Shown here: positions 45,199 to 55,293 of the stretch, in pieces | Position numbering within the stretch: the first letter of the stretch is position 1 | How the letters are laid out: every line of letters starts with the position of its first letter | NCBI GenBank assembly: GCA_025352665.1 | Contig: JANXSM010000144.1 | Location: 1 to 64,000 of the forward strand | Direction of reading: 5' to 3' | Source: Rhodospirillales bacterium | GTDB taxonomy: Bacteria > Pseudomonadota > Alphaproteobacteria > Acetobacterales > Acetobacteraceae | DNA: 64,000 nucleotides | Program-made: the position numbers and the translations under genes | Notes under the pieces: generated by a model | What the model was told of the DNA's origin: nothing | The model's database searches: none | The model's input: only the letters and a program-made list of their open reading frames with translations

Positions 45199-46436
45199 GC
45201 GACCCAACAAGAGAGGCAGCCTTCGATCTGCTGACGGCGACGATTGATCGTCATCGGACGCTGGAGGACGCGCTCGACCAGTTGTCCGGGATCGAGGCGC
45301 GAGATCGTGCCGCCGGGCACCGCCTGGCCGGCGCCGTGCTGCGGCGCATGGGGTCGCTGGATGCCGTGCTGGAGCCGTTGCTCAAAAAGGCACCGCCGGT
45401 CCCGGTAATGCATATCCTGCGCATCGGCGCCGCCGGCCTGTTGCTGCTGGAAACGCCGCCGCATGCAGCCGTTGCCACCGCGGTCGGGCTCGCACGCACG
45501 CGCGGCCTGGCGCCGTTTGCAGGCCTTGTGAACGCTGTGCTGCGCCGCGTGGCCGAAGCCGGCCAGACGGGGCTGGAAAGCCTGGACGGTCCGCGGCTCG
45601 ACACGCCGGCCTGGCTGTGGACTGCCTGGGGCTCGCAGGCGCGTGCCATCGCGCAGGCCCATTTGGTGGAGGCACCGCTCGACCTCTCGCTGCGGCCTGG
45701 CGCTTCGGGGCCCGAGGGAGCGGAGCTGCTGCCAACCGGCGGCTGGCGCTGCCCGCCGCAGACCCGCGTGACCACGCTGCCCGGTTTCATCGAAGGTGAC
45801 TTCTGGGTGCAGGATGCCGCCGCCAGCATTCCGGCGCGCTTGCTCGCAGCCCAGCCGGGCGAGCGCATCGCAGACCTTTGTGCGGCACCTGGCGGCAAAA
45901 CCGCGCAGCTTGCCTATTCGGGGGCGCATGTCACCGCTGTGGAGAACCATGCCGGGCGCATCGCCCGACTGCGCGAGAACCTGGCCAGGCTGCGGCTGGA
46001 GGTCGAAACCGTCCAGGAGGACGCCGCACTTTGGAACCCGCCCGCGCCCCTCGATGCTGTTCTGTTGGACGCACCCTGCAGCGCCACCGGCACCATTCGC
46101 CGACACCCTGATGTTACACACCACAAGCGCCCGCGCGACGTGCAAGCCATGGTGGTGCAGCAGGACCGGCTGTTGGAAGCCGCCTGTGCCATGCTGCGGC
46201 CTGGTGGCCGGCTGATCTACGCCGTCTGTTCGCTGCAGCCGGAAGAGGGCGCGGCGCGGGTGGATGCCGCCATCCGCCGGCTCAGCCTGACGCCGTCGCC
46301 TTTCACCGCCGCGGAAATGGCGTTTCTGCCGGAAGCGCTGACGCCGGCCGGTCACGTCAGGACGCTGCCGTCGTTCTGGCCGCAGCGCGGCGGCATGGAC
46401 GGGTTTTTCGTCGCCCGCATGATGCGCCAGGAATGA
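45195..46436 (+). CDS. rsmB: 16S rRNA cytosine-5 methyltransferase (RsmB family)
   Basis: 413 residues: an N-terminal NusB-like RNA-binding domain (REAAFDLLTATIDRH, HRLAGAVLRRMGSLD, VNAVLRRVAE) and a Rossmann methyltransferase domain. SAM site ADLCAAPGGKTAQLA, motif IV DAPCSATGTIRRHPD and motif VI with the nucleophile cysteine YAVCSLQPEEG are intact. Methylates a cytosine in 16S rRNA (C967 in E. coli). The start at 45195 overlaps the leader ORF. Confidence 0.92.
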   Translation: MSDPTREAAFDLLTATIDRHRTLEDALDQLSGIEARDRAAGHRLAGAVLRRMGSLDAVLEPLLKKAPPVPVMHILRIGAAGLLLLETPPHAAVATAVGLARTRGLAPFAGLVNAVLRRVAEAGQTGLESLDGPRLDTPAWLWTAWGSQARAIAQAHLVEAPLDLSLRPGASGPEGAELLPTGGWRCPPQTRVTTLPGFIEGDFWVQDAAASIPARLLAAQPGERIADLCAAPGGKTAQLAYSGAHVTAVENHAGRIARLRENLARLRLEVETVQEDAALWNPPAPLDAVLLDAPCSATGTIRRHPDVTHHKRPRDVQAMVVQQDRLLEAACAMLRPGGRLIYAVCSLQPEEGAARVDAAIRRLSLTPSPFTAAEMAFLPEALTPAGHVRTLPSFWPQRGGMDGFFVARMMRQE

Positions 46437-46525
46437 GCCGACGCATCTAGCCTGTGGGCACGGCGGAGTGCCGTGCGGGCGCGGCAGGTTGCCGGCCACG
46501 CCCGCACCTGTCTAAAACATGGGCC

Positions 46526-47194
46526 ATGAATCCGCGCATCATTATCGCCCCGAGCCTGCTGGCAGCCGACTTCTCCCGCCTGGGGGAAGAGGCCCGCGCC
46601 GTTGAGGCTGCCGGCGCCGACTGGCTTCACCTTGATGTGATGGACGGGCATTTCGTGCCCAACATCACCTTCGGCCCGCTGGTGGTGAAGGCGCTGCGGC
46701 CGCACACCACCCTGCCGCTCGACGTTCACCTGATGATCGCGCCGGTCGACCCGTTTCTGGATGCCTTCGCCGAGGCGGGTGCGGACCACATCAGCATCCA
46801 CGCCGAGGCCGGGCCGCATCTGCACCGCTCGCTGCAACGCATCCGGGCGCTGGGCAAGAAACCCGGCGTGGTGCTGAACCCCGCCACTTCAGTGGACTCG
46901 GTGCTGTGGGTGCTCGATCTCGTCGATATCGTGATGGTGATGACGGTCAATCCAGGGTTCGGCGGCCAGGCCTTCATCGAAGGCCAGGTGCCCAAGGTGG
47001 CAGCCCTCAGGCGCGCCATGGATGCGACCGGGCGGCATATCCACTTGCAGATCGACGGCGGCGTGACCTCTGACACCGCACCTCGGCTGATCGCTGCGGG
47101 TGCGAACGCGCTGGTTGCTGGCACCGCCGTGTTCGGCAAACCCGATTATGCGGCGGCCATCCAGGCCATCCGCGCGGCAGCGCCTGCCAGATGA
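46526..47194 (+). CDS. rpe: Ribulose-phosphate 3-epimerase
   Basis: TIM-barrel epimerase, 222 residues, linking ribulose-5-P and xylulose-5-P in the pentose phosphate pathway. Metal-binding and catalytic blocks are HLDVMDGHFVPNITFGP, VHLMIAPVDP, MTVNPGFGGQAFIEG and QIDGGVTSDTAP. Start at the ATG at 46526; earlier in-frame residues lack family similarity. The stop overlaps the start of the heparinase-like gene (ATGA). Confidence 0.95.
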   Translation: MNPRIIIAPSLLAADFSRLGEEARAVEAAGADWLHLDVMDGHFVPNITFGPLVVKALRPHTTLPLDVHLMIAPVDPFLDAFAEAGADHISIHAEAGPHLHRSLQRIRALGKKPGVVLNPATSVDSVLWVLDLVDIVMVMTVNPGFGGQAFIEGQVPKVAALRRAMDATGRHIHLQIDGGVTSDTAPRLIAAGANALVAGTAVFGKPDYAAAIQAIRAAAPAR

Positions 47195-48780
47195 GCCGCG
47201 ATCCGACCCGCTGGATCCGGCGCACCCTGGCGCGTTTGCCGCAGTTTGGCATGTCGCGCGTGCCCGACGCACCGCTGCCCCATGTGCGCGATCCATGGCC
47301 GGGCGATGCGTTGCGCGGCGCCAACCTGCTGCGCGGGGAGATCGAGCTCGGCGGCGTGGTTGGACGGCTGATGCCCGGCGGTTTCGACACGTTGAGCGGG
47401 CCCCCCGCGTTGCGCGCCGCGGCGCATAGTTTCGTGTGGCTGCGCGACCTGCGGGCGCTGGGCACCGACGCCGCCCGGGTGCAGGCGCGCGCCTTGGTTG
47501 GCGAATGGATCGGGGCTGCCTCCCTCGAACGTCTGGCGCAGCGCCCGGATGTCGCCGGCAGCCGCATCACCGCCTGGCTCGCCCATTATGATTTCTTTGC
47601 AGCCTCCGCCGACGACGGGTTTCGCCAGGCGTTGATGGCCCGGCTGGTAGGCGACGCCCGTACTCTGGCCGCGAGCCTGCCGGCCGAGGAGATGGACGGC
47701 CGCGCGCTCACCGCGGTGAAAGGCCTGGTCGCCGCAGGCGTGGCGCTGCCCGAGCAGCCCGCGCTGCTGGCCCGTGCCCAGAAGCTGCTGCCGCAGGAGA
47801 TCGGCCGCCAGATCCTGCCAGACGGCACCCATAACGAGCGCAGTCCCGGCCGGCTGTTGGTGGCCCTGCAGGACCTCACGGAAATCCGCGCCCTGCTGCA
47901 GGCCGGCCGCGCGCCGCAGCCGCCGGCGCTGGTCTCGGCGATAGAACGCATGGCACCGGCACTGCGCGCACTGCGCCACGCCGATGGCGGACTTGCTTTG
48001 TTCAACGGCACGCGTGAGGAAAACCCCGCTCTGATCGAGGCGGTGCTGACCGAGGCCGGCCGCGCCGGCCGTGTGCCCAACACCATGATCGAAGGCCGGT
48101 TCGAGCGTCTGGCCGCCGGGCGCAGCCTGCTGATCGCCGATGTCGGCGCACCCGCAGCCCCCGGGCTCGACCGGTTCGCCCACGCCGGCACCCTGTCGTT
48201 CGAGTTGTCGATCGGGCGCGACCGCATGATCGTGAACTGCGGCGGAGCCCCTGCCGCTGCCGGCGAATGGCGTGACGCCTCGCGCGCCACCGCGGCGCAT
48301 TCGACCCTGACCATCGCCGACACCAGTTCGAGCGAGCTTACCGAAAGCGGCCTCGGCCGCAGGCCAGAGCAGGTCGAGGACCAACGCCAGGAGGCCAACG
48401 GCGCCCATTGGCTGGAGGCCAGCCACGACGGCTGGCGCCGCCCCTTTGGCGCCGTCCATCGCCGCCGCCTGTATATGGCCGAAAGCGGCGACGACATTCG
48501 CGGCGAGGATGTGGTGGAGGCGGCGACCCCGCAGCCCTACATCATCCGCTTCCATCTTCACCCCAGCGTCGACGCCAGCCTGCAGCAAGATGGCGAGGCC
48601 GTGCTGCTGCGCCTGCCCGCAGGCTCCGGCTGGCGGCTGCGGGCGGACGGTGCGAAGATTTCGCTTGAGGAAAGTGTCTATCTCGGTGGCGCCACGCCGC
48701 GCCGGGCCGAGCAGGTGGTGCTGACCGGCTACCAGGACGGCGAGCAACAGGTGAAGTGGGCCATCACCCGCGTGGGCTGA
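47191..48780 (+). CDS. Heparinase II/III-like protein
   Basis: 529 residues. The N-terminal part is an alpha-helical region (WLRDLRALGTDAARVQARALVGEWI, in parts; AWLAHYDFFAASADD); the C-terminal half has the heparinase II/III beta-sandwich pattern (FAHAGTLSFELSIGRDRMIVNCGG, DASRATAAHSTLTIADTSS). Lyases of this group cut acidic polysaccharides, but no clear signal peptide is seen, so it may act inside the cell or on surface-polysaccharide precursors. Translationally coupled to rpe and sits beside a GT4 glycosyltransferase. Confidence 0.87.
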   Translation: MSRDPTRWIRRTLARLPQFGMSRVPDAPLPHVRDPWPGDALRGANLLRGEIELGGVVGRLMPGGFDTLSGPPALRAAAHSFVWLRDLRALGTDAARVQARALVGEWIGAASLERLAQRPDVAGSRITAWLAHYDFFAASADDGFRQALMARLVGDARTLAASLPAEEMDGRALTAVKGLVAAGVALPEQPALLARAQKLLPQEIGRQILPDGTHNERSPGRLLVALQDLTEIRALLQAGRAPQPPALVSAIERMAPALRALRHADGGLALFNGTREENPALIEAVLTEAGRAGRVPNTMIEGRFERLAAGRSLLIADVGAPAAPGLDRFAHAGTLSFELSIGRDRMIVNCGGAPAAAGEWRDASRATAAHSTLTIADTSSSELTESGLGRRPEQVEDQRQEANGAHWLEASHDGWRRPFGAVHRRRLYMAESGDDIRGEDVVEAATPQPYIIRFHLHPSVDASLQQDGEAVLLRLPAGSGWRLRADGAKISLEESVYLGGATPRRAEQVVLTGYQDGEQQVKWAITRVG

Positions 48781-48916
48781 AGGGGAGACCGGCTGGTGCG
48801 GCTTAGACTCCCACGGCTGGTGCTGCGTTGGTGATCGGCTCGGTCACGAGAGTGCTGGCCCAGACGGTCCAGCGTCACGCACCCGAGGCTGCACACATGC
48901 CGCGCGCTGTCTGCGC

Positions 48917-50017
48917 GTGAAGATCGTCGAAATCACCAATGTTGATTTTTCGCTGCGGCATTTCCTGCTGCCGCTGATGCGTGAGCTGCGCGCGCGCGGC
49001 CATGAGGTGATCGGCGTGTCGGCCGAGGGTCCGTTGCTGGAGGTGGCCCGCGGCGAAGGGTTTCGCATCGTGGCGCTGCCGTTTGTGCGCAGCGTCTCGC
49101 CGCTGGCACAGTGGCGGGCGTTCAAGGCTCTCGTGGCCTTCCTCCGGGCCGAAAAACCCGACCTCGTGCACGGCCATATGCCGATCAGCGGCTTCATTGC
49201 GCGCATCGCTGCCCGCGTCGCCGGGGTGCCGAAGGTCGCCTATACCTGCCACGGCTTCCTGTTCCATCAGCCAGGCCGCTGGCCGCGTCGGGCCGCTTCA
49301 TTCCTCATGGAATGGACGGCGGGGCAGTTGACCGACGTGTATATGACCGTCTCGGCCGAGGAGGCTGCCGATGCGCGCAGGCTGCGCATCAACCGGCACA
49401 GCATCGCGGTCGGCAACGGGCGCGATCCCCGGCGTTTCCATTCCGATCCCGCCGCCCGCGCCCGCATCCGTGGCGGGTTCGGCATTCCCGATGACCGTGT
49501 TGTCATCGTCGTCGTCTCCCGCATTGTGCGCCACAAGGGCTACCCCGAGCTGCTCGCCGCGATGGCCGGCGTCGATGCCGAGCTTTGGGTGATCGGCGAG
49601 CGCCTGGCGTCTGACCACGGCGAGGACATGGAGCCTTATTTTGCGGCCGCCGGCCTTGGCGCGCGGCTGCGCCGGCTCGGCTATCGCGACGACACCGCGG
49701 CGCTGTTGGCGGCGGCCGACATCTTCACGCTGCCAAGCCATTTCGAGGGCCTGCCGATGTCGATCATCGAGGCGATGCTCACTGGTCTGCCGGTGGTTGC
49801 GACCAATATTCGTGGCCCGCGTGAGCAAGTGGTGGAAGGGCTGACCGGCTTCCTGGTGCCGCCGGCCACCGTGGCCTCGCTCGCAGCAGCTCTCGGCCGG
49901 CTGGTCGCAGATGCGAGTCTGCGCCACCGCATGGGCGAGGCCGGCCGTGCCCGGGCGGTGGCGCGTTTCGACGAGGCAGATGTGCTGACGCGCACCCTGG
50001 ATTTGCTCGGCGCGTAG
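48917..50017 (+). CDS. GT4-family glycosyltransferase
   Basis: GT-B fold glycosyltransferase, 366 residues. N-terminal domain with HGHMPISGFIARIAARVAGV; C-terminal donor domain with VVVSRIVRHKGYPELL and the E-x7-E motif FEGLPMSIIEAMLTGLP, as in exopolysaccharide and lipopolysaccharide sugar transferases. The start is a GTG at 48917. Position between a heparinase-like gene and purH suggests a surface polysaccharide role, which is only an inference. Confidence 0.88.
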   Translation: MKIVEITNVDFSLRHFLLPLMRELRARGHEVIGVSAEGPLLEVARGEGFRIVALPFVRSVSPLAQWRAFKALVAFLRAEKPDLVHGHMPISGFIARIAARVAGVPKVAYTCHGFLFHQPGRWPRRAASFLMEWTAGQLTDVYMTVSAEEAADARRLRINRHSIAVGNGRDPRRFHSDPAARARIRGGFGIPDDRVVIVVVSRIVRHKGYPELLAAMAGVDAELWVIGERLASDHGEDMEPYFAAAGLGARLRRLGYRDDTAALLAAADIFTLPSHFEGLPMSIIEAMLTGLPVVATNIRGPREQVVEGLTGFLVPPATVASLAAALGRLVADASLRHRMGEAGRARAVARFDEADVLTRTLDLLGA

Positions 50018-50032
50018 GTCTATGCCCGCGCG

Positions 50033-51607
50033 ATGACCGACATCGTTCCAATCCGACGCGCCCTGATCTCCGTTTCCGACAAGACGGGGCTGCTCGAGCT
50101 CGCAGCCGTGCTGGCCCAGGCCGGCATCGAGATCCTCTCCACCGGCGGCTCGGCCAAGGCGCTGCGCGACGGTGGTTTCGCCGTGGTCGAGGTGTCCGAT
50201 CACACCGGCTTTCCGGAGATCCTGGATGGGCGGGTAAAGACGCTGGTGCCGCAGATCCACGGTGGCATTCTGGCAAGGCGGGACGTGGCGGAGCATCTGG
50301 CGCAGATGGCCGAGCACAGCATCGCGCCGATCGATCTCGTGGTGTCCAACCTGTATCCGTTCGAGGCGACGGTGGCGCGCGGCGGCAGCTTCGAGGATTG
50401 CGTCGAGAACATCGACATCGGCGGACCGACGCTGATCCGCGCCGCCGCCAAGAACCATAAGTTCGTCACTATCGTGACCGAAATTGCGCAATACGCGGCG
50501 GTGCAGGCGGAGATCGGCGAGCACAGCGGCACCTCGCTTGCCACCCGCCGCAAGCTGGCCGCCGCCGCCTATGCGCGGACATCGGCCTACGACAGCGCCA
50601 TTGCCGCCTGGTTCGCAGGGCAGCTCGGCGACACCTTCCCCGACCGGATGACCCTGTCCGGCAGTCTGCGGCAGACGTTGCGCTACGGCGAGAATCCGCA
50701 TCAGGCGGCGGCCTTCTACACCAATGGCGATCGCGCAGGCGTAGCCACCGCGCGCCAGGTGCAGGGCAAGGAGCTGTCCTACAACAACCTCAACGACACC
50801 GACGCCGCGTTCGAATGCGTCGCCGAGTTCGAGGCGCCGACGGTTGTCATCGTCAAACACGCCAACCCCTGTGGCGTCGCCTCCGCCGAAACACTCGAAG
50901 AGGCCTGGCAGCTGGCGCTGCGCTGCGACCCGGTTTCGGCCTTCGGCGGCATCGTGGCGCTGAACCGTACGCTCGACGAAGCGACGGCCACGCGGATCGC
51001 CGCAATCTTTTCAGAGGTGATCGTGGCGCCGGATGCGACCGAGGGCGCGCGCACCGTGCTCGCCCGCAAGAAGAACCTGCGGCTGCTGCTGACCGGCAGC
51101 CTGCCCGACCCCGGCGCGCCTGGCCTGTCGATCCGGACCATCGCCGGTGGTTTCCTCGCCCAGACGCGCGACGCCGGCCGCATCTCCCGCGCCGATCTGA
51201 AAACCGTGACCCGGCGTGCGCCGACCGAGGCGGAGCTGGACGATCTGCTGTTCGCCTTTCGGGTGTGCAAGCACGTGAAGTCCAACGCCATCATCTATGC
51301 CAAGGATCGCGCCACCACCGGGATCGGCGCCGGCCAGATGAGCCGTGTCGATTCTGCGCGCATCGCCGCCTGGAAGGGGGCCGAGGCTGCCACTGCCGCG
51401 GGCCTGGGCGCGCCACTGACGCAAGGCAGCGTGGTCGCGTCTGACGCATTCTTCCCCTTTGCCGACGGCCTGGAAGCAGCTATCGCGGCGGGTGCGACCG
51501 CGGTCATCCAACCCGGTGGCTCGATGCGCGACGCCGAGGTGATCGCGGCCGCCGATGCGGCGGGGATCGCGATGGTGCTGACAGGGATGCGACACTTCCG
51601 CCACTGA
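50033..51607 (+). CDS. purH: Bifunctional AICAR formyltransferase / IMP cyclohydrolase
   Basis: PurH, 524 residues, the last two steps of IMP synthesis. The N-terminal methylglyoxal-synthase-like cyclohydrolase domain shows [29 protein letters not shown] and [16 protein letters not shown]. The formyltransferase domain shows [14 protein letters not shown], the catalytic KHANPCGVA and [12 protein letters not shown], ending MRHFRH as is usual. Starts 15 bases after the glycosyltransferase gene. A compound hairpin follows. Confidence 0.96.
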   Translation: MTDIVPIRRALISVSDKTGLLELAAVLAQAGIEILSTGGSAKALRDGGFAVVEVSDHTGFPEILDGRVKTLVPQIHGGILARRDVAEHLAQMAEHSIAPIDLVVSNLYPFEATVARGGSFEDCVENIDIGGPTLIRAAAKNHKFVTIVTEIAQYAAVQAEIGEHSGTSLATRRKLAAAAYARTSAYDSAIAAWFAGQLGDTFPDRMTLSGSLRQTLRYGENPHQAAAFYTNGDRAGVATARQVQGKELSYNNLNDTDAAFECVAEFEAPTVVIVKHANPCGVASAETLEEAWQLALRCDPVSAFGGIVALNRTLDEATATRIAAIFSEVIVAPDATEGARTVLARKKNLRLLLTGSLPDPGAPGLSIRTIAGGFLAQTRDAGRISRADLKTVTRRAPTEAELDDLLFAFRVCKHVKSNAIIYAKDRATTGIGAGQMSRVDSARIAAWKGAEAATAAGLGAPLTQGSVVASDAFFPFADGLEAAIAAGATAVIQPGGSMRDAEVIAAADAAGIAMVLTGMRHFRH

Positions 51608-51638
51608 ACGGGCTGTGCCGTCTGTCGCGTGCCGATTG

Positions 51639-51726
51639 TCTTCCGGTCGACGGCACGGCCTCAAGGGCAAGGCCGCCTACGGCGGTCGCAAGCGCGACCC
51701 TTGACCCCGCACCGTCGCCCGGAAGA
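51639..51726. terminator. 88-nt compound hairpin between purH and the M32 gene
   Basis: Outer arms TCTTCCGG-CGACGG and CCGTCG-CCGGAAGA (51639-51726) enclose TCAAGGGC/CCCTTGA and CCGCC/GGCGG. It separates two convergent genes and is suited to bidirectional termination. Its inner part is homologous to the hairpin after purC (828-896). Confidence 0.65.
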
Positions 51727-51805
51727 GCGGCTCACATCGACAGAATGAGCGGATCTGCACACCCTGTCATGCTCTCGATGTCAGCGCTCTTTCCGCCCAG
51801 CTCTC

Positions 51806-53311
51806 TCAGGTTAGATAACGCGCCGTCAGATGCGCCTCGAAATCGCGGGGATCCAGCGGCTTGCCGGTTGCATGGCGCAGCAGATCGTTGAACCCGTAAA
51901 GACTGCCCTGCCCATGCACCTTCTCGCGCAGCCAGCCCAGCAGCGGCGCCAGATTGCCCTGTGCAAGCGCTGCATCAAGCCCCCCCACGTCACGCCGTGC
52001 AGCCGCCATCAGCTGGGCCGCGGCCATCGCCCCCATGGAATAGCTGGGGAAATAGCCGACCAGCCCGTCGTACCAATGAATGTCCTGCAGCACGCCCTGC
52101 GCGTCGTCCGGGGGCGTGATGCCGAGCAGGGCGTGCATCCCCTCGTTCCAGGCGCCCGGCAGATCGGCCACCGCGAGATCGCCTGAGATCAGCGCCTGTT
52201 CAAGGCGGAAGCGCAGGATGACATGGGCGGGATAGGTCATCTCGTCCGCATCCACGCGGATGAACCCGCGGTGCACCTGGCGCAGCGCACGGCCCAGGTT
52301 TTCAGGCGCGTAAGGTGCGGCCTCACCACCGAAGGTTTCGTGCAGCTGCGGGCCGAGCCACGACAGATAGGCATCGGACCGGCAGGCCTGCATCTCCACG
52401 ATCAGCGACTGGCTTTCGTGCGCCCCCATGCCCGCCGCATTACCGACCGGCTGGCGTGCGAACGCCGTGGGCAGGCCACGTTCATACAAAGCGTGGCCGG
52501 TCTCGTGCATCACGCCCATCAGCGCCTGGTGGAAACTGTCGGTGCGGTAGCGGGTGGTGATGCGCACATCGGTCGGCGTGCCGCCACAGAACGGGTGGGC
52601 GGACCGGTCAAGGCGGGAATGCTCGGCCTCCAGCCCCGCGCGCAGCGACAGGCGGCGGCAGAGCGCTTCCTGCACGTCCTCGGAAAACGGGCCCTGCGGC
52701 TGCCTGGCCGGGCCGCGCGAGGCCTGCAGTTCCTCCGCCCGCGGCAGGGCGGTGGTCAGGAATGTGGCGTAGTCGGCAAACACCGGCGCCACGTCCGCCG
52801 TGGTGATGCCGGGCTGATAGCCGTCCATCAGCGCATCGTAGGGGCTGAGGCCCAAGGCCGGCGCCAGCGCCTGGGCCTGTTCGCGGACCATGGACATAAG
52901 TTCGGTCAGCGAAGCAGCCACGGTCGAAAAATTCGCATCCGCGCGCGCGACACGCCAAATTTTCTCGCAGGCGGAACTGGCGCGGGCGAAGGTTTCCACG
53001 AGATCGCCGGGAACCGCGGTGGCGCGGGTGTGGCCGTGGCGCAACAGGCGCAGGTTCTCCTGCTCCCACACGCCCTCTGGCGGCTGGGCCTCGGCCGCGG
53101 CGAGGTCGTCGGCCACTTCTGGCGCGGTCGCCAGCGTGTGGGCGATGCCGGCGAGCACGGCGAACTGGTCGCCCCGCGCGGCACCGCCGCCTGACGGCAT
53201 CATGGCACTGGCATCCCACCCCAGCATTGATGCTGCCTCGTTGATCGTGGCGATGCGCGCGGCACGCGCCGTCAGCCGTTCATACGCGGTGGGGCGGTTG
53301 CTCTGGCTCAT
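51806..53311 (-). CDS. Carboxypeptidase, M32 family
   Basis: Metallocarboxypeptidase of the M32 (thermostable carboxypeptidase 1) family, 501 residues. The zinc motif is MHETGHALYERG (HEXXH); other blocks are LGWDASAMMP near the start, DVRITTRYRTDSFHQALMG, GMGAHESQSLIVEMQA with the third zinc ligand, and IRVDADEMTYPAHVILRF. Removes C-terminal residues from peptides in the cytoplasm. The ATG at 53311 lies inside the 3' end of SURF1 (32-base overlap), so it is the tail of the cox operon. Confidence 0.93.
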   Translation of the reverse strand: MSQSNRPTAYERLTARAARIATINEAASMLGWDASAMMPSGGGAARGDQFAVLAGIAHTLATAPEVADDLAAAEAQPPEGVWEQENLRLLRHGHTRATAVPGDLVETFARASSACEKIWRVARADANFSTVAASLTELMSMVREQAQALAPALGLSPYDALMDGYQPGITTADVAPVFADYATFLTTALPRAEELQASRGPARQPQGPFSEDVQEALCRRLSLRAGLEAEHSRLDRSAHPFCGGTPTDVRITTRYRTDSFHQALMGVMHETGHALYERGLPTAFARQPVGNAAGMGAHESQSLIVEMQACRSDAYLSWLGPQLHETFGGEAAPYAPENLGRALRQVHRGFIRVDADEMTYPAHVILRFRLEQALISGDLAVADLPGAWNEGMHALLGITPPDDAQGVLQDIHWYDGLVGYFPSYSMGAMAAAQLMAAARRDVGGLDAALAQGNLAPLLGWLREKVHGQGSLYGFNDLLRHATGKPLDPRDFEAHLTARYLT

Positions 53312-53969
53312 GACGGAGGCTCTTTCGGGCATAGAGGAGGAAGATGATCACCAAGGTGGCGGCGAAGCCGAACCAGGTCAGCGCATATTGCAGATGGTTG
53401 TCAGGTGGCCGGGGCAGGCTGTCGACTGGCTGTGGAAACACCCCCAGCACGGATGGCCCCATCGCCACCAAGGTGGTGGGCGCCACGCGCGCCAAGCCGA
53501 GTGCCGCGCCGATGACCGGTGGATCCAACGTGTAGAACAGCCGCTTGGAGGGATCATCCTTCGCGCTGAACGCGCCGGCCTGCTCGGCAGGTCGCACATA
53601 CCCCTCGATCGCACCCGCCGGAAACACCAGCGGCGCGCGAAGCTGGTTGGGCGCCCAGCCAAGATCGACCAGCAGCGGATCGGCACCCGCACGCTCCAAC
53701 GGCACGATTACATGGGCGCCGAGCGTGTCGGCCCGCACCTCGGCGCCGTACAGCGCCACCAGGTCGGTGCGCAGGTGCCCGCTGACACTTACCTTGGCAA
53801 AGGGCGTCGGGTTGGCTGGCATCGGGATCGCCGGCAGTCGTTCCGCGGCATCGATTTGGGCAAGAATATCGGCTTTCCAGTCGCGCCGCTGGAGTTGCCA
53901 GGTGCCGAGACCGATCAGCACCACCAGCATGACCAAGGTGGAAATCCCCGGCACGAGCAGCCGCTTCAC
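53280..53969 (-). CDS. SURF1-family cytochrome oxidase assembly protein
   Basis: 229 residues with two membrane helices, one at each end (VPGISTLVMLVVLIGLGTWQL and ALTWFGFAATLVIIFLLYA), and a periplasmic domain between them, the standard SURF1 plan. It assists heme a insertion into subunit I. The opening GTWQLQRRDWK is the family signature. Start overlaps the DUF983 stop by four bases. Confidence 0.93.
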   Translation of the reverse strand: MKRLLVPGISTLVMLVVLIGLGTWQLQRRDWKADILAQIDAAERLPAIPMPANPTPFAKVSVSGHLRTDLVALYGAEVRADTLGAHVIVPLERAGADPLLVDLGWAPNQLRAPLVFPAGAIEGYVRPAEQAGAFSAKDDPSKRLFYTLDPPVIGAALGLARVAPTTLVAMGPSVLGVFPQPVDSLPRPPDNHLQYALTWFGFAATLVIIFLLYARKSLRHEPEQPPHRV

Positions 53970-54331
53970 AACCCCATTTCCCGCCGACGGTGACGGTATT
54001 GCAGCGCCACCAACGCCGCCTTCAGGGGCCGCATCATGCCGATAGCCAGCACCACGCCCACGATCGGCCAGACCACGATATGCACCCAGATCGGCGGGTT
54101 GAAGCTAAACTCCACCCACAACGCCAACCCCACGAGGATGGCGCCGAGCGGGAAGATCACCAGCGAGGCCGGCCCGTCGCCGCTGTCGTTTTCGCGCAGG
54201 TCGAGCCCGCACACGGCGCAACGGTCACGAATGGCAAGGGCGCCGGCCAAGGAAAAATCCTGGAACAGCGCCCCTTTGCCGCATTGCGGACAGCGGCAGC
54301 GAAGGGCCGCTGTCAGGATTGGAACGGTCAC
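53966..54331 (-). CDS. DUF983-family zinc-ribbon membrane protein
   Basis: 121 residues. A zinc ribbon with CRCPQCGKG and CAVCGLDLRENDSGDGPAS leads into two membrane helices (LVIFPLGAILVGLALWVEF and VHIVVWPIVGVVLAIGM). DUF983 genes are often found in alphaproteobacterial cox clusters; the role is unproven. The start is a GTG at 54331 overlapping the coxC stop, and the stop overlaps the SURF1 start. Confidence 0.88.
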   Translation of the reverse strand: MTVPILTAALRCRCPQCGKGALFQDFSLAGALAIRDRCAVCGLDLRENDSGDGPASLVIFPLGAILVGLALWVEFSFNPPIWVHIVVWPIVGVVLAIGMMRPLKAALVALQYRHRRREMGL

Positions 54332-55170
54332 CCGGCCGATGGTCCTTGGCCCCAGAGGTAGACGGCGACGAACAGGAACAACCACACCACGTCGACGAAG
54401 TGCCAATACCAGGCGGCCGCCTCGAAGCCGAAATGCCGCTCGGGGGTGAACTGGCCGGCGCGCGCACGCATCAGGCAAACGAACAGGAAAATCGTGCCGA
54501 CGATGACGTGAAAGCCGTGAAACCCGGTGGCGAGGAAGAAGATCGACGGATAAATGCCGCCGCCATTGAATTTGAATGGCGCATCGGAATACTCGATCGC
54601 CTGGCAGGTGGTGAACAGCAGGCCCAGCACCACAGTGCAGGCGAGGCCGCGGACCAGCCCCTTGCGGTCACCCTCGATCAGGCTGTGATGCGCCCAGGTA
54701 ACCGTGGTGCCGGACAGCAGCAGCAGCATGGTGTTGAGGAAGGGCAGGCTGAACGGGTTGAAGGTCTTGATGCCCTGCGGCGGCCAGGTCGGCGTGGCCG
54801 TTCCCAGCACGTGCTCCGGCTCGAGAGCGAAATGGAAATAGGCCCAGAAGAAGCCCACGAAGAACATCACCTCGGAGACGATGAACAGCATCATGCCGTA
54901 GCGCAGGCCGAGGCGGACGATGGCCGAGTGCAGGCCCGGCGTGCGGCTTTCCACCAGCACGTCCCGCCACCACATGAACATGGTCAGCAGCACGCAGAGT
55001 AGGCCGATCCACAGGTAGATATAGGTGCCGAAATGAGCGGCCTGAATAACACCGAACAGTGTAAGCCCGCCAGACAGTGCGCCGACCAACGGCCAGATCG
55101 ACGGGTCGACGAGATGATAGGGCTGCTTGAGGCCGGAACTGGTCGGCAGCATGACGGTGTCGTTGCTCAT
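54328..55170 (-). CDS. coxC: Cytochrome c oxidase subunit III
   Basis: 280 residues, seven predicted helices. Opens KQPYHLVDPSIWPLVGALSG; the conserved EVMFFVGFFWAYFHFAL carries the helix III glutamate, and GFHGFHVIVGTIFLFV and WHFVDVVWLFLFVAVYLWG close the protein. Partner of CoxA and CoxB in the aa3 oxidase. The 123-bp gap upstream of its start separates it from ctaG. Confidence 0.96.
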   Translation of the reverse strand: MSNDTVMLPTSSGLKQPYHLVDPSIWPLVGALSGGLTLFGVIQAAHFGTYIYLWIGLLCVLLTMFMWWRDVLVESRTPGLHSAIVRLGLRYGMMLFIVSEVMFFVGFFWAYFHFALEPEHVLGTATPTWPPQGIKTFNPFSLPFLNTMLLLLSGTTVTWAHHSLIEGDRKGLVRGLACTVVLGLLFTTCQAIEYSDAPFKFNGGGIYPSIFFLATGFHGFHVIVGTIFLFVCLMRARAGQFTPERHFGFEAAAWYWHFVDVVWLFLFVAVYLWGQGPSAG

Positions 55171-55274
55171 CTATCCCTCGTGTTCGTTCCGGCAGTCGAT
55201 CCAAGCCGGCATCATCTTCAAAAACGCACGTCATTCAAGCTCTGTGCCGTGGTGCAGCAAACTAACTGCAGAGC

Positions 55275-55293
55275 GCAAACTACGTGAGTTTGC
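55275..55293 (-). other. Small hairpin directly after the ctaG stop
   Basis: GCAAACT (55275-55281) pairs with AGTTTGC (55287-55293), a 7-bp stem with a 5-nt loop, ending one base before the ctaG stop codon. No T-tract. May lower read-through into coxC or protect the upstream transcript. Nothing else stands out in 55171-55274. Confidence 0.35.
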